From: Gambelia wislizenii
Lineage: Eukaryota; Chordata; Lepidosauria; Squamata; Crotaphytidae
Assembly: GCA_030847615.1 (NCBI GenBank)
Contig: JAUMIR010000002.1
Span: 112,476,309 to 112,540,308, forward strand
Direction: 5' to 3'
Length of the DNA: 64,000 nt
Shown here: positions 11,736 to 23,795 of the stretch, piece by piece
How positions within the stretch are numbered: the stretch's first letter is position 1
How the letters are laid out: each line of letters starts with the position of its first letter
The notes under the pieces: model-generated
Seen by the model: the letters and a program-made list of their open reading frames with translations, nothing else
Told to the model about the DNA's origin: nothing
Databases searched by the model: none
Made by a program: the position numbers and the translations under genes

Positions 11736-12609
11736 ATTTATTAAATGTAGTTGGAAACCAATGGGGAAAATTCCAAGCTAAGTGTCAGGGCTTAAGGAAT
11801 TGATCTGGGTAGGATGGATTAAAGAAGGCCACTATTAGGACAGGGCAGGCCATAGAGGCCCTATCTTGGGTCTCTGGAAAATGGCAGAGATCTGAGCAGT
11901 TCTGCTTGTCTAGAAATTGGCAAGAGCTTTGTTTAGAATTTTTGGGAAGTAAGAAGGTAAGACCACAATATATTATCTTTCAAAACAGACCTTTCAGCAA
12001 GCACAATCCATTGTTTTTGAAGGTACGTTGCAGCTTGATTCTAACAGCTGCCAGTGCCTTCAGCATGCAGAAGGGCTAATTCCTTAATCAGTAAATTAAT
12101 CAATTTGCCACTTTTCTCCTGGAGTGAGACCCAAGGCAGCTACTGAGTCTACTAGACCAAAATGGTGGGCGCAACAATCAGGAAATGAGTAGCATCTCTT
12201 TGCCATGACAACAGGACCAGGAATTGGAGGCAGCTGTGTCTGTTCCTTCTGGTTCATTATCCAGCTTACAGATTCTTGCCCATGCTTCTGTTGTAGCATC
12301 AGCTCATAAAATGCTGTGATCCTGTGTTGTGATTCCCATTTCATCCTAAATAAATAAACTGACCTGGTCTATGCTACTGAAACTCAGTTGGGGAAGGATG
12401 GAGGAATCAATCAGGCCAAATTATGCCCACTATGTTTGAAATACAGCAGCAGCACTTAAGTATATAGTACTGGGCTGGGAGGAGGGATGTGATGGATTAT
12501 ACACATGTGATAGATTATACATGACTTGGTGTTTACTAGTCATAATGAAAATGAGTAGATGGGTGGGTTGAAAAGAATTCCACTGTCATGCACAGATCAC
12601 CATCTAAGA
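11736..12609. other. Unassigned DNA between two CR1 copies
   Basis: I see no coding frame or repeat signature with confidence. Short open frames at 12096-12344 look random. Confidence 0.45.
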
Positions 12610-12861
12610 TGGTTTAAACCAAAACCAAACAAATGAATTTCAACAGGGAGAAATATAAGGTACTACATTTAGGCAGAAAAAATGAAATGCAAAGATATAG
12701 GTTGGATGCCACCTGGCTTAACAACAATACATATGAAAGGGATCTAGGAGCCTTAATAGACCACAAGCTGAACATGAGCGAACACTGTGATGTGGCAGCT
12801 AAAGAAGCTAGTGCAATTCTAGGTTGCATCAATAGGAGTATAGTGTCCAGATTCTACTTTG

Positions 12862-13420
12862 GGAGATTATCAGATGCGACTAATGTGGCTCCAGAATAAC
12901 ATCGGAATGCCAAAGGACACCAATATCACATGATGTTGTCCTTCTGCATTCTGCTATCATTATTCTGGCATTTATTTTTATTGATGGGCGGAGCCATCAA
13001 TAGATCACCTGTTCCATTTTGGTGCTGGCATTGCCAGAATCTGAAACCTCGCACCATTGCCTTGCTGTGAATACCACATCAGTGGGAGGAACTGCAAGAA
13101 CACTTCCAGGTAGGATCCTAAAAACAAAGTAGTTAACCTCTTGTTATCAACCTCCCCAGGTTACTTGGGTTTTTTTGGGGTGTTTATGTGCTTTTAAAAA
13201 CTTTTTCCTTGTTATTTTACTTTTTATTTTTGAATTTCCCAGGCTCGTGTCTTGTCAAAAGAACAGGCGGGATTTCAGTCCAGGAAGTGGATGGCACTCC
13301 ATTCCTGGGCTGCCTGTCGAAAGGAGAGGAGGTAAATGTGATGGGGAGAGTTACTGTGCCAGGACAGAGGCGTGATTGGAGATTGTGGAACACTTTTTAA
13401 ATTCCTGTCTGATAATCTCC
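12862..13420 (+). mobile_element. PIF/Harbinger-like non-autonomous element, copy H1
   Basis: The ends are GGAGATTATCAGATG and CTGATAATCTCC, flanked by TTG on both sides (12859-12861 and 13421-13423), a 3-bp target duplication. It lies inside a CR1 that continues on both sides, which fixes the boundaries well. It has no transposase. The interior carries a hairpin (ATTGATGG at 12980-12987, CCATCAAT at 12994-13001) followed by ATCACCTGTTCC, and a block reading GGAAGTGGATGGCACTCC. The same arrangement is found in three other copies in the window. PIF/Harbinger is inferred from the 3-bp duplication and TIR style. Confidence 0.75.
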
Positions 13421-13653
13421 TTGGTCAGGCTTCACCTGAAACAGTCTAATTCTGGGCACCACAATTCAAGAAGGATATCAAGAACCTGGAACCACAGGTG
13501 GGTACCCAAAATAGTGAAAGGTCTGGAAGCCATGCTCTATGAGGAGCAGCTTAGGGAGCTGGGTATGTTTAGCTTGGAGAAGAGAAGATTAAGAAGTGAC
13601 ATGATAGCCATGTTTAAATATTTGAAAAGATGTCATATTGAAGAGAGAGCAAG

Positions 13654-15625
13654 GAGGACTTCCGGTGGAGATGGCGTCAAGACAGGCAGGCTCTCCAGAG
13701 GCTACGGAGAACCTGCCGCAAAACTCGGGAAGAACCACCTAATACAACAAAGCTGTGGTGGTAAACTTTGTCCCTGGTATTGGACAAGTGGAGGGGGCAA
13801 CGAAAGGTTGCAAGGTCCAGGTCTACAAAGTGGAAATTACTCTGAACGCCCTGTATAGACCCGCAAAGACCGAACCGCCATTACCCCACCTGAGTGGAGC
13901 TACCGCTTCACGGTTTAAGCGACACCACCACTTTTAACGAACTAGCGTGAGTTATACCTTATAGAAAGCATTTTTTCTTTTCTTTTTATCCATTTAAAAC
14001 CCCTTTATGATTAAGTCTGCATTTTTGTTGGAAATTAAATGAAATAGATCAAGTGAACTGTAACTTGATCCAGAAGAGGGAATGAGTTGAGGTACGACCT
14101 TAACAGTTAAGGAGGCAGCAGCACTACAGAAGTGGGGAAAGTTGGAAAGGGGTAGTAGCTGAAATTAAGACTGAAAGGTTTTGAAAAGAAACAGAACAGA
14201 GATACAACATAAAGGCTTCAAGTTGGCAAAATTCTATCCATCAATGTAAAGAGAAAGACAAAGAAAATGAAGAAAGTAAAGGAAACTGCGTGCTCAACTC
14301 CCACAAGTGTAGAAAGTATAACATTGGAAAGAACAGACTCAAAGAAACAAAGTAACAAAGAAACAAGAAAAATAACAAAGAAATAAGAAAAGACATGTAG
14401 TAAATAACAAATTGGACCATCAAAAGAAATATTAAGCATAAGAAAAGATTTGGGAAAGTTATAAAACAAGAGTAGACTCCAATGCTATGAACGGGAGAGG
14501 AGTACTATTGAACTGAACATAGGAGTGGAAAGAAAGAGAAAACAGGGTAAAAGAAGAGGTGTGAACGGGAAGGAAGGAACGAGGAAAAGAAAAGGAGTAA
14601 CGGAAGGAAAGAAAGAGAAAATAAGAGAGAAGAGACAACAAGCAGATAAGAGATAAAGATAACAAGGACAACAAACGAACTATATTGATAGAATATAATA
14701 CAGCATAATAAGGGAGGGAGAGAGGTAAAAAAAAGAGACATTGTAAAGAAAGTTGGTGAGCCCATTGAGTACAATAAATAGAAAATATTCTATTCTGGTC
14801 AGATAATGAACCTTCAATTCAGAAACAGGTTTTTGTTAGACAAATTGATTTAACTGTGTGTATTTTGATTCAATTATATATTAATTTTAGTGTCATATAG
14901 ATATGAATTCATGAGAGTTACATTAAATTATCTACGATAGAGTAAATCATCCATTAAAAATTCATTGACACAAATTCTCTGTAATAACCAAAGTGCAAAT
15001 TAATGTGGATCATATTTGAAGCTATTTACAATGATTACTCATATACAACAGCAACAATTGATTCAAAATTTGGTAACAATCAACTCATTAAACAACACAG
15101 AAATATAGAAACATTGCAGAGAGACAAGACGGGGTTACTAAGTGAATTGAGATAAGAACATCTTAATTTGATTAAATAATGAAGTATGAATTTTGAGTTA
15201 GGAATTTGCTTGGACGAATTGATTCAATTGTTGTTACATTGACTTAATTATATATTGATTATATACTGATTTAATTGTTTTACAATCACCAATTGATTTG
15301 TGATATATCAATTTGCTAACCAATTATCTTGACAACAACTTGTAATAATTAATAATCAACTGTTAAATCAATATAGAATTAATTTTGTAGCCATTAACAT
15401 TTATTATTCTTATGAAATTTATAAGGGATAATATAAGAATTACAACAGAGCAATAGCTTGAAAGTGGGGGATACAAAGGGGAAATAGATATATAACTTGC
15501 AATTGTATTTGTTTATATGATTAATGATTAATAATTTAAATTTGAAAGATATAATATTAAGGAGAAAGACTCTAAGGATATACCAGTAAAGCGAATATTG
15601 AAAGAGAAATAAACAAAATTAAAAG
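13654..15625 (+). promoter_or_regulatory. L1 5' UTR with a polypurine tract
   Basis: The first ~340 bases are GC-moderate. From about 14218 to 14750 the top strand is almost pure purine (GAAAG, GGAAG and AGAAA words), and from 14780 to 15600 it is strongly AT-rich. Vertebrate L1 5' UTRs carry the internal promoter; no specific element can be shown here. Leucine/phenylalanine-rich open frames on the minus strand over the purine tract are composition artefacts. Confidence 0.65.
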
Positions 15626-16441
15626 ATGTCAACAACTAGGAAAAGTTTGGTACACACTAGGTCATAAACACAGGAAGCCAGAAGAACTTCAGTTGATTTA
15701 TCCACCAAAGTAGATGAAGTAAATATGACACTACTACAAGAATTCAAGAAACTAAGCATAGAACTGAAATCTAAGATGAAAAATCTGAAAGGTGAAATAA
15801 GAGTGGACTTACAGAAGCAATTAGAAAAATTTGGATCCCAATTGGAATCGGTAACAAAAGATATAAATAAAATTAGTAAGGATCTTAAAGAGTTACAGAC
15901 GAAAACAGATAATTTAGATAAAAGAACCCAAGCTCTAGAATTGAAACTGGAATTAGACAATAACCAAAGCACAGTGCAGGAAATAAATAGAAGATCAAAA
16001 TGTATCAAAATAAGAGGCTTACCAGAAATGCAAGATGAAAATATAGTAATGAGAATAATTCCAGCATTAGCCGATTTTATAAAGTGGGATCATGAACATC
16101 TGGACATGGAGATAGACAAATTATTTAGAATAGACTCATGGATAGCAAAGAAGAATAAATTACCACAGGATATAGTGGTCTACTTCATTAGAGAAAGGGT
16201 GAAAGACATAGTAATTCAGCAGAGATTAAAGGAAAATTTGATTATAGAGGGGTTAGAGGTTAAAATCTATAAGGACATACCAACAAGTGTTCTGAAAAAG
16301 AAGAAAGAGTACGGGTTCTTAACACAGATATTGAGAGAAAGAAAAATAGGATATAAATGGAATAAGATAGAAGGAATTTTGGTAACATACCACTCCAAAA
16401 CATATCTAATCAATACACTCCCCAAGGCAAAAATTTCCTAG
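15626..16441 (+). pseudogene. L1 ORF1 (coiled coil and RRM RNA-binding protein), one early stop
   Basis: L1 ORF1 protein is a trimeric RNA chaperone that packages L1 RNA. The frame starts MSTTRKSLVHTRS at 15626 and meets a TAA at codon 14, then stays open from 15668 to 16441. Heptad-like charged and leucine residues between about 15725 and 15980 form the coiled coil (SQLESVTKDINKISKDLK). An RRM-like region follows (KCIKIRGLPEMQDENIVM to VVYFIRERVKDIVI). The C-terminal domain ends YHSKTYLINTLPKAKIS. Its length (~270 codons) is short for L1 ORF1 but plausible. An internal ATG at 15725 is in the same frame. Confidence 0.85.
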
Positions 16442-16895
16442 CAAAAATTCAAGAAGATCCACCGAGAAATAAAGAAACAGAGACAAAAGATAAAGAAAAT
16501 AAATTAGAGAAATTAAATATAGAAACAGAAAAAGAGCAAAACATTCATCAAACAGATAAAAAAAAGACTCAAAAGAGAGAAGGAGAAGTGAGGGAAAACA
16601 AGAAGGGAATTTATGATTAGCAGCCAAGACAAACAAAAATAAAAAAGGATTTGACATAGAATTGGAAAAATGTGGAGAACCAGAAGAGATAGAACAGGAG
16701 GTGTTAAGAGAGGAGAAGGAAAAGAAGAGGAAGATATAGACGGAGCGGAAGAAGTAGAAGAATTTGAATAAACCTCAGAGGAAGAATATGTAGAATCAGG
16801 AGAGATAGAAGAAGAAAACTTAGAGTAAGAAAAAAATAAACAAAGATACAAATAAAGATAAAAAAGGTTAAGCAAACAATGAACTAGATTAAAAG

Positions 16896-19800
16896 ATGAA
16901 TAAAATAGTCAATTGGAATGTGAGAGGTCTAAATAGTCCACAACAGAGGAAATTAATATTTCATTATCTAATAAAACAAAAACCTGATATCACCTGTTTA
17001 TAGGAAACTCATATTAGAAAACAGGACAAGAAACTTCTATTAAACTATGGGTTAGGGAACTTATATGCAACTAACTATGGGGAAAAAAAGAGGTGTGGTG
17101 ATTTATATTAACAAAAAATACAAAGCTAAAGAGTTATTTAACGATCAAGAGAGTCATTTTATAGGGGTAGAAATCAACCTTATAGACAAAAAGGTCTTAA
17201 TGGCTGGAATTTATGGACCCCAAGAAAATAAAGGAAAATTTTACAATAAGCTAACACAAGAACTGTTGAAATATGATTATGAAAACTTGATTTTAGCTGG
17301 GGATTGGAATGGTGTTTTCGATACAGACTTAGACAGACCATCTAAAATGAACAAAAAGAAATACCAGGGAAAACTACCCAAAGAGACAATAGAAATGTTG
17401 GACCAACTATCTGTAGTAGACATCTGGAGACTAAAACATGGACAGGAAAAAGATTACACATATTATTCTAATCATTATAGATCATGGTCCAGAATAGATA
17501 TGTACCTAATATCAAAAACCTTGGTAAGAGATATAAGAAAGATAGAAATAAAACAAAAAATAATATCAGATCACAGTCCGGTAATCTTAGAAATAGGAAC
17601 TAGAAAGAACCCCTACAATTGGAAACTCAAGGATGTATTAATGAAGAAAGACTCAATAGTAGAAAAGACTAAAATAACGATAAAACATTTTTTTTCAAAA
17701 TAATTTAGACAAAGGAACTAACATTGATAGAGTGTGGGATGCTGCAAAAGCAGTTATAAGAGGACATTTTATCCAACAAGATTTTGAACTTAATAAAAAA
17801 AGGAAAGCCGGAGAAAAAGAGCTAATCAAAAAGATAAGAGGGGAAAAAAAGATTATGAAGGAAAAACCTGAGGATGAGGAAATTAAGAAGGAATTGACAG
17901 TTCTGAAAAAGAAATTGGAATCAAACATGACAAGTGAGCTAGCAAACAAATTGAAATTCGTGCAACATAAACATTTTGAAAATGCAAACAAATCAGGCAA
18001 GTGGCTAGCCTACAGGCTAAGAAAAGAAAGAGAGAAAAAATTAATAATGGAAATAAAGTCAAATCAAATAAGATATACAAAACAAAAAGAGATTATTGAA
18101 GTGTTACAAGAATATTACTCTGAACTATATGGGAATTATAAAACAACAAAGGAAATGGATATTAACATGAGAAAATATTTAGATAGAGAAGAAATACCGC
18201 AAATAACAGAGGAACAGAAAATGGAATTAAATAAAGAAATAACTAAACTAGAAATTAGAGAAGTGATAAGGCAGATGAAAACAGGCAAAGCTCTGGGCCC
18301 TGATGGCTTCTTGGTGTTATTTTTATAAAACTTTTGAAGAACAGGTAATTGAACCCTTATATTTGTTACTTAACGATATAAATAAAGGAAAATATCCAGA
18401 ATCTTGGAAAAAAGCTGATATAATCCTGATTTCAAAAGAGGGAAAAAATCTAACATTACCATCAAATTATAGGCCAATTTCCTTATTGAACATAGATTAC
18501 ATATCTTTACAAATATCTCAGCAGAAAAGTTGAAAAAAATCTTAAGGAATTGGATTTATGAGGATCAAAGCAGGTTCCTCCCGACCAGGCAAACAAAAGA
18601 CAACACGAGAGTAATTTTGGATCTCTTAGAGTTTTATGAAAAGCATAACGATAAAGAATTGCTATTGATATTCGCCGATGTAGAGAAGGCGTTTGATAAT
18701 ATAAGATGGGATTTTATGATTGAAGTCCAAAAAAGAATGAACATTGGAGATAGGTACCTCAAATGGATATGTAAGATATACAATAACCAGGAAGCCCAAG
18801 TTATAGTTAACGGCGAAAAAACAAGTTCATGTAAGATTGAAAGAGGGACCCTTCAAGGCTGCCCCTTATCCCCATTACTTTTTATTACGGTAATGGAGAT
18901 ATTACTTAGGAAGGTAAAAAAAGATCAACAAATAAGAGGGTGGAAATGGCAAGGACATGAATATAAATATAAGGCCTTCACTGATGACTTGGTCTTTATT
19001 TTCGAGAACCCAAAAGAGAGTATAGTGAAATTATCAGAAACAATTGAGGAGTTTGGCAAATGGGCGGGCTTAAAAATAAATAAGGAAAAACAATGATGTT
19101 AACAAAAAAATATATCAAAACAGGAAGAACAAGCATTAGAGAAGATCACAGGCTATAAGATAGTTTTAAAAAACCCAAAATATTTAGGTATCATTATATC
19201 AAAAAAACCCTCAGAGCTGTTTGAAAATAACTACATAAAAACATGGAACAAAATAAAAGAGGACTTAAAGAAATGGGGGAAATTAAATTTATCTCTACTG
19301 GGGAGAATAGCTTCATTCAAGATGAATATATTACCAAAGAAGCTATACCTCTTTCAAAATATACCAATTATAATTAATGATAAAGTATTTAAGGCATGGA
19401 AGAAAGACCTGACAGAATTTATATGGCAAGGCAAAAAACCCAGGATTAAGTATAAAACATTAATAGATGCGAAGGAAAGAGGAGGCCTTGCACTCCCTGA
19501 TCTACACACTCATTACCAGGCATGTGCAATCTTCTGGATAATAGAATGGATCACACTGGAAAATACAAGGCTATTGACATTAGAGGGTTTTAATGCAAGA
19601 TTCAGTTGGCATGCCTATCTTTGGCATAATAACTCAACAATTCATAAGGAATTTAGACACCACTTTTTAAGGAGGGCCTTATTAAAAGTGTGGCCAGCAT
19701 ACAAAAAGAAAATATACTTTAAGATACCATTGTGGTTATCCAACCACGAGGCATATTTCAAGAAAGAAGACATACACAAAAGAAGATGGTTGACCTATAA

Positions 19801-20652
19801 GGATTTACTTAAGAAGGAAGGAGAAAGATACAGAATAAAAACCCAAGAAGAACTAAGGTTGGAAAACAGGGATTGCCATTGGCTTTTATATAGGCAATTA
19901 ATGGAAAAATTCAAAATTGATCAAAAACTGGAAGGAATAGAGATGGACAACACAGAGTTAGATAAAGTGATTCAAGGAAATAAGGAAAGGAGAATAGCTA
20001 AATTATACAAAATACTATTAAAAATAAACTTGGAACAAGAAGTTGTCAAACCATATATGATTTCCTGGGCACAGAATTTTGGTTATGAAATATATTTAGA
20101 GCAATGGGAAAAACTATGGGGGGGGGAATATCTTTCACCAGAAGCTATACAGTAAGAGAAAGTATATATAAAATGATAACTAGGTGGTATTTAACACTGG
20201 AGAGATTGGCAAAAATTTATTTAAAAATGTCGGATCAATGTTGGAAGTGCCAGAAGGCATCTGGCACTTATTATCATATCTGGTGGAAATGTGAAAAAGC
20301 AGAAACATACTGGGGGAAGATTCACAAAACAATCTTGAAACTGTTTGACACAAATTTCCGCTGTGCCCCTGAGATCTACCTTTTAAATATATTTGACAAG
20401 ATAGATAGACAAATTCAGAAAAAATACTGGAAAGTGTTGTCTTATATGGTGACAATAGCGAGAATTAATTATGCCAAATATTGGAAGACACAAAAATTAC
20501 CCTCTTTAGAAGAATAGACACTAAAACTCCCCGAAATGTATGAAATGGAAAGACTGACGGTTATAATAGATGAAAGTAAAACATTAAAAGACTTGGCGAT
20601 ATGGGAGATATTGAACCCACTATGGGAGGACAAATGGGGAAAAGAAGCTAGA
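16896..20652 (+). pseudogene. L1 ORF2 endonuclease and reverse transcriptase, multiply broken
   Basis: The ATG at 16896 opens MNKIVNWNVRGLNSPQQRK, the canonical start of the L1 endonuclease. The conserved LQETH reads L-stop-ETH near 16998 (CAG to TAG). LAGDWNGVFD near 17297 and SDHSPVILEIG near 17570 complete the endonuclease. Frameshifts occur at A/T runs near 17085, 17690, 18320 and 18510. The reverse transcriptase has SNYRPISLLN, FADVEKAFD, GTLQGCPLSPLLF and FTDDLVFIF; the last has Thr where Ala is usual in the FADD box. The C-terminal zinc knuckle is CWKC at about 20239 with the second pair near 20290. A G-run at 20118 shifts frame. A TAG at 20515 precedes in-frame codons to 20652. Confidence 0.9.
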
Positions 20653-20958
20653 ATTAAAAAAAAGATTAACTAGTTATAGTATGCTTAAAGAAATCTGTCG
20701 AAGCAAGAGTAAAAGTACTTAAGCAAAAAATCCTGTAATAAGGAGAAAGTAGAGATAAGGGATAGAATCTTAAGAGGGTGAAGGGGGAAGACAGGCATAA
20801 GATAATAAAATGGATAAGAAAAGAAATAAGGAAGTAATGGAGAATGAGTGAGAAAGAAAAGATTTGATTGAGTAATATAACAATGTATGATTGCAGTGAA
20901 AATGATGTAAGAAATATTGTAAGAAATTTGACGAAATATATACAATTGTGATGTATGT
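20653..20958 (+). other. L1 3' UTR, A-rich
   Basis: The sequence after ORF2 is purine- and A-rich with no long frame, as expected for an L1 3' UTR. It lacks a clean poly(A) run before the foreign segment starts, which matters for interpreting the chimera. Confidence 0.6.
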
Positions 20959-21896
20959 ATGTTTTGTGTTATTTTTAGTGCATGTATGTTGGGACGGCAA
21001 TGTGGGGATGGTGGTGTTCGTCCTGTGGTGCAGGCTGGTAAAGAACTTCTGTTTTCTTCAGGTTCACCTACCTGGGAAGCATCATCTCCTCAGATGCCAA
21101 GATTGACAGAGATCGATCACAGATTAGCAAAGGCATATAGTGTATTTGGAAGACTTCACAAAAGAGTCTGGAGTAACAAACTCCTGAGGCAAAGCACAAA
21201 AATCAGTGTGTATAGAGCCATCGTACTGTCTATCCTCCTTTATGGATCTGAAACACGGGTCACCTATCGCCACCACCTACGACTCCTCAAGCGCTTTCAT
21301 CAGCGCTGTCTACGCACAATCCTAAATATACACTGGACTGACTATGTGACGAATGTTGCTGTCCTTGAGCAAGCAGGGATCACCAGCATTGAGGCCATGA
21401 TACTGAGAACACAGCTGCGCTGGGCAGGGCACGTTTCTAGGATGGAGGACCATCGCCTCCCAAAAATACTACTCTACGGTGAACTCGCCACGGGTCAGCG
21501 TAAGAGGGGCGCTCCAAAAAAGCGATACAAAGACTCCCTGAAACAACATCTCAGGCTTGGCCAAATTGATCATCAACAGTGGTCCGCCCTGGCCTCACAT
21601 CGGGAGGCATGAAGACGCACTATCCACAATGCTGCAGCCTTATTTGAGAACTCACGACGAGCAAGTCTTGAAGAGAAATGACAACGCAGAAAGAATCACA
21701 ACCCAAAAACATCACCCAAGGAGACCTTCTGCTGTGCTTTTTGCAACCGGACTTGTTTATCTCGGATTGGCCTTTTTAGTCATCAGCGCGCTTGCAGAAA
21801 GCGCGGGATGAGTCCTTCCTGAATCTTCGTTTGCGAAGAAAAGCCAGAGATGTTGGGGAAATACTGAATAAAAAGTATTGTTAAAAATAAAAAAAA
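20959..21896 (+). pseudogene. 3' end of a different non-LTR element with a C-terminal zinc finger
   Basis: From about 21062 the reading frame resembles the region downstream of the reverse transcriptase in RTE/I-type non-LTR elements: TYLGSIISSDAKID in one frame, then HRLAKAYSVFGRLHKRVW, LYGSETRVTY, RFHQRCLRTIL, LRWAGHVSRMEDHRLPK and RGAPKKRYKDSLK. After a TGA at 21610 and another near 21679 the same frame continues to CAFC and FSHQRAC (about 21736-21798), a C-x2-C...H-x4-C finger, ending by 21823. Both stops are one change from CGA. An A-rich tail follows. The clade is unassigned. It is not L1 and not related to ORF2 upstream. Confidence 0.75.
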
Positions 21897-22026
21897 ATAT
21901 TGAAGAGAGAGCAAGCTTGGTTTTTGCTGCTCCAGAGACCAAGATACAAAGCACTGGATTCAAACTACAGGAAAAGTGATTCCTTTTCTTCTTCCTAAGA
22001 CATTAGGAAAAACTTCCTGACAGTAA

Positions 22027-22863
22027 GCAGATTATCACACGGGTCCAAAAAAACCCACACATCCCTGTCCTGCCTTCTAATTCCCGCCCCACTCCCATCC
22101 CTGTTGCAGTTTAAAAACATTTTTCCAGACATTTACCTTTCTCCTGGAACAGAAACCACTCCCCTCTCCGGCAGCCCAGGCTGTGAATGGAGCTCTCACA
22201 GAGCTCAATTCACTTCCTGGAGAGCCGTTCTTACGAAAGAATGATCGCAAGGGGAAAAAAAACCCAAACGTCAAAAAGTCAGCTTAAACACCTACATACA
22301 GTTGTTTTTTTTTTAAAGGTAAACAGGGAAGGGTACAAAAGAGGCTGTGACTTACCTGGATGTCCAGATCGCCAGCGCAAGTGTTCTCTACTTACCATAT
22401 AGGACCTTACAGGGCTGCCAGATTATGCATAAAATTAAAAAATAAAAATACAACCAAACATCAAAAAATTAAACCAAGCACCAGACCACACTTACAAAAA
22501 ACAAGTAAACAGGGTAGGGGACAAAAAAGGTTGTCACTTACCTGGATGTCCAGATCGCCAGCGCAAGTGTTCTCTATGTACCCTACAGGACCTTGGAGAG
22601 CTGCTGGGTCACATGGAAAATTTAAAAATAAAAATACACCGAACATCAAAAAATTAAACAGAGCACCTAAACACTCTTAAAACTTTAAAAGCAATATGGG
22701 GAGGGTACAAAAAAGGCTGTCACTTACCTTGATGTTACGATCGGACCTGGAAGTGTTTGGCAGAGACCTCCCAGATTGCACGAGCATAACAGGGCACCCA
22801 TTCACACACCTGTGGTTCCATTACCAAAATGGAACAGGTGATCTATTAATGGCTTAAGCCATT

Positions 22864-22898
<35 letters not shown>

Positions 22899-23013
22899 AA
22901 TGGAGAGTGAACAGGGGCAGAATGGGAGTGGAACGACATTGTCTGAAATTGAAATCCTTTAGCAATTCTGTGGTGTCCCTGTCCCTGATTATATGGCTTA
23001 TGTGATAATCACC
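22027..23013 (-). mobile_element. PIF/Harbinger-like element, copy H4 (reverse)
   Basis: The ends are GCAGATTATCACAC and GTGATAATCACC, flanked by TAA on both sides (22024-22026 and 23014-23016), a typical Harbinger TWA target. It splits the same CR1 as copy H1. On the minus strand it shares the block GATCACCTGTTCCATTTTGG and the GGAAGTGAATTGAGCTC block with the other copies. Its hairpin is a perfect 20-bp palindrome at 22846-22865, TTAATGGCTTAAGCCATTAA. It is longer (987 bp) than its relatives, includes an (AAC)n run, and carries an internal near-duplication: the TTACCTGGATGTCCAGATCG block occurs near 22349 and again near 22538. Confidence 0.75.
22864..22897. repeat. (AAC)n microsatellite
   Basis: An AAC trinucleotide run begins at the edge of the palindrome in the Harbinger-like copy H4 and so arose after, or with, that element's spread. 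Confidence 0.95.
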
Positions 23014-23195
23014 TAAGAGCTGTTTGACCATTGAATAAGCTGCTTTGGAGTGTAGTGTAGTATCTTTATTTGGGTGTTTTCAAACAGGGGCTGGATGGCC
23101 ATTGGTTGGGAGTGCTTTAATTGTGTATTGCTGCATGGCAGAGGGTTGGACTGGAGGGTCCTTGTAGTCTCTTCCAACTCTGTGATTCAATGAGT

Positions 23196-23795
23196 ATATG
23201 ATTTTAGGGGATTCATAATCCATGCAGGAGTAGGAATTCCAGTATAGTAGCCTCACACTGAAGACTGATGGATCCTATACACTTTAGTAGGCTTTTCAGT
23301 GACTAAAGCTGTCAGTCTTGCCAAAACCTTGGCTGATATGTGAAAAGGGAGAGATGACCCAGGCAGGTAACACTGTCCTTAACACAACTCCTTGATAAAA
23401 CTTAATTTCTTCTCTTGGGATGTGGAGCATGGTTTTCAGGGGTGCATATGGCAGTCAAATGCCTCAGCAGACAATTAGAGCAACAGTGGAGAAAAACACA
23501 GGCTGAATACCACCAAATGTGTATCTGTGCTTCATGGCAGTGAGGGCAGAAAGAAATATTTCTGTTCTGCCTCCCATGCACGAGCACAGTGCTAGTTGAC
23601 CATTGAAGTTGTTTTGGGTGGTGCTGTTATGTTACTCCCCAGGGTACTGAAGAGCAGTCTTTCAAAAACTGCTGTAACATATTTGCAAAACATTTAATTG
23701 CTCAAGTATTTCTCTTCTGCTCAGGTTTAAAGATGTTACAACTAATGCATTTGCTGCAAGACAGATGCATTTTGTAGGCCACATTATTGGTCTTG
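23196..23795. other. Unassigned DNA
   Basis: I recognise no gene or repeat in this stretch between the CR1 3' end and old L2 fragments. Confidence 0.4.

Larger units (their letters stand above)
13654..21896 (+). mobile_element. Full-length L1 with a foreign 3' segment, 19-bp target duplications
   Basis: The insertion is bounded by perfect 19-bp copies of ATATTGAAGAGAGAGCAAG at 13635-13653 and 21897-21915. The interrupted CR1 resumes in register after the second copy. The insert starts GAGGACTTCCGGTGGAGATG, the style of vertebrate L1 5' ends, then has a ~2 kb 5' UTR, ORF1, ORF2, an A-rich 3' region, and from about 20959 a segment from an unrelated non-LTR element. It ends in an A-rich tail just before the duplication. 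The 8.24 kb therefore behave as a single insertion event, or as one L1 with a later nested insertion at its 3' end. Confidence 0.85.
12610..23195 (+). mobile_element. CR1 copy split into four pieces by three insertions
   Basis: The CR1 ORF2 C-terminal part can be read in order across four blocks: 12610-12861 (MNFNREKYKVLHLGRKNEM to CINRSIVSR), 13421-13653 ([20 protein letters not shown] to YLKRCH), 21897-22026 (the block before CTGACAGTAAG), and 23014-23195 (the 3' UTR with GGCTGGATGGCCATTGGTTG). The gaps are filled by a Harbinger-like element, an L1 and a second Harbinger-like element, each with its own target duplication. This gives a clean relative order: CR1 first, then the three insertions. 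Confidence 0.9.

Noticed and set aside
14218..14774. Minus-strand frames rich in Leu, Ser and Phe, as if membrane proteins
   Set aside because: They lie opposite the purine tract of the L1 5' UTR; pyrimidine-rich codons give such residues by composition.
20959..21612. Host gene encoding a 217-residue protein
   Set aside because: The blocks LYGSET, RCLRTIL, LRWAGHVSRM and RGAPKKRYKD are the post-RT region of a non-LTR retrotransposon.
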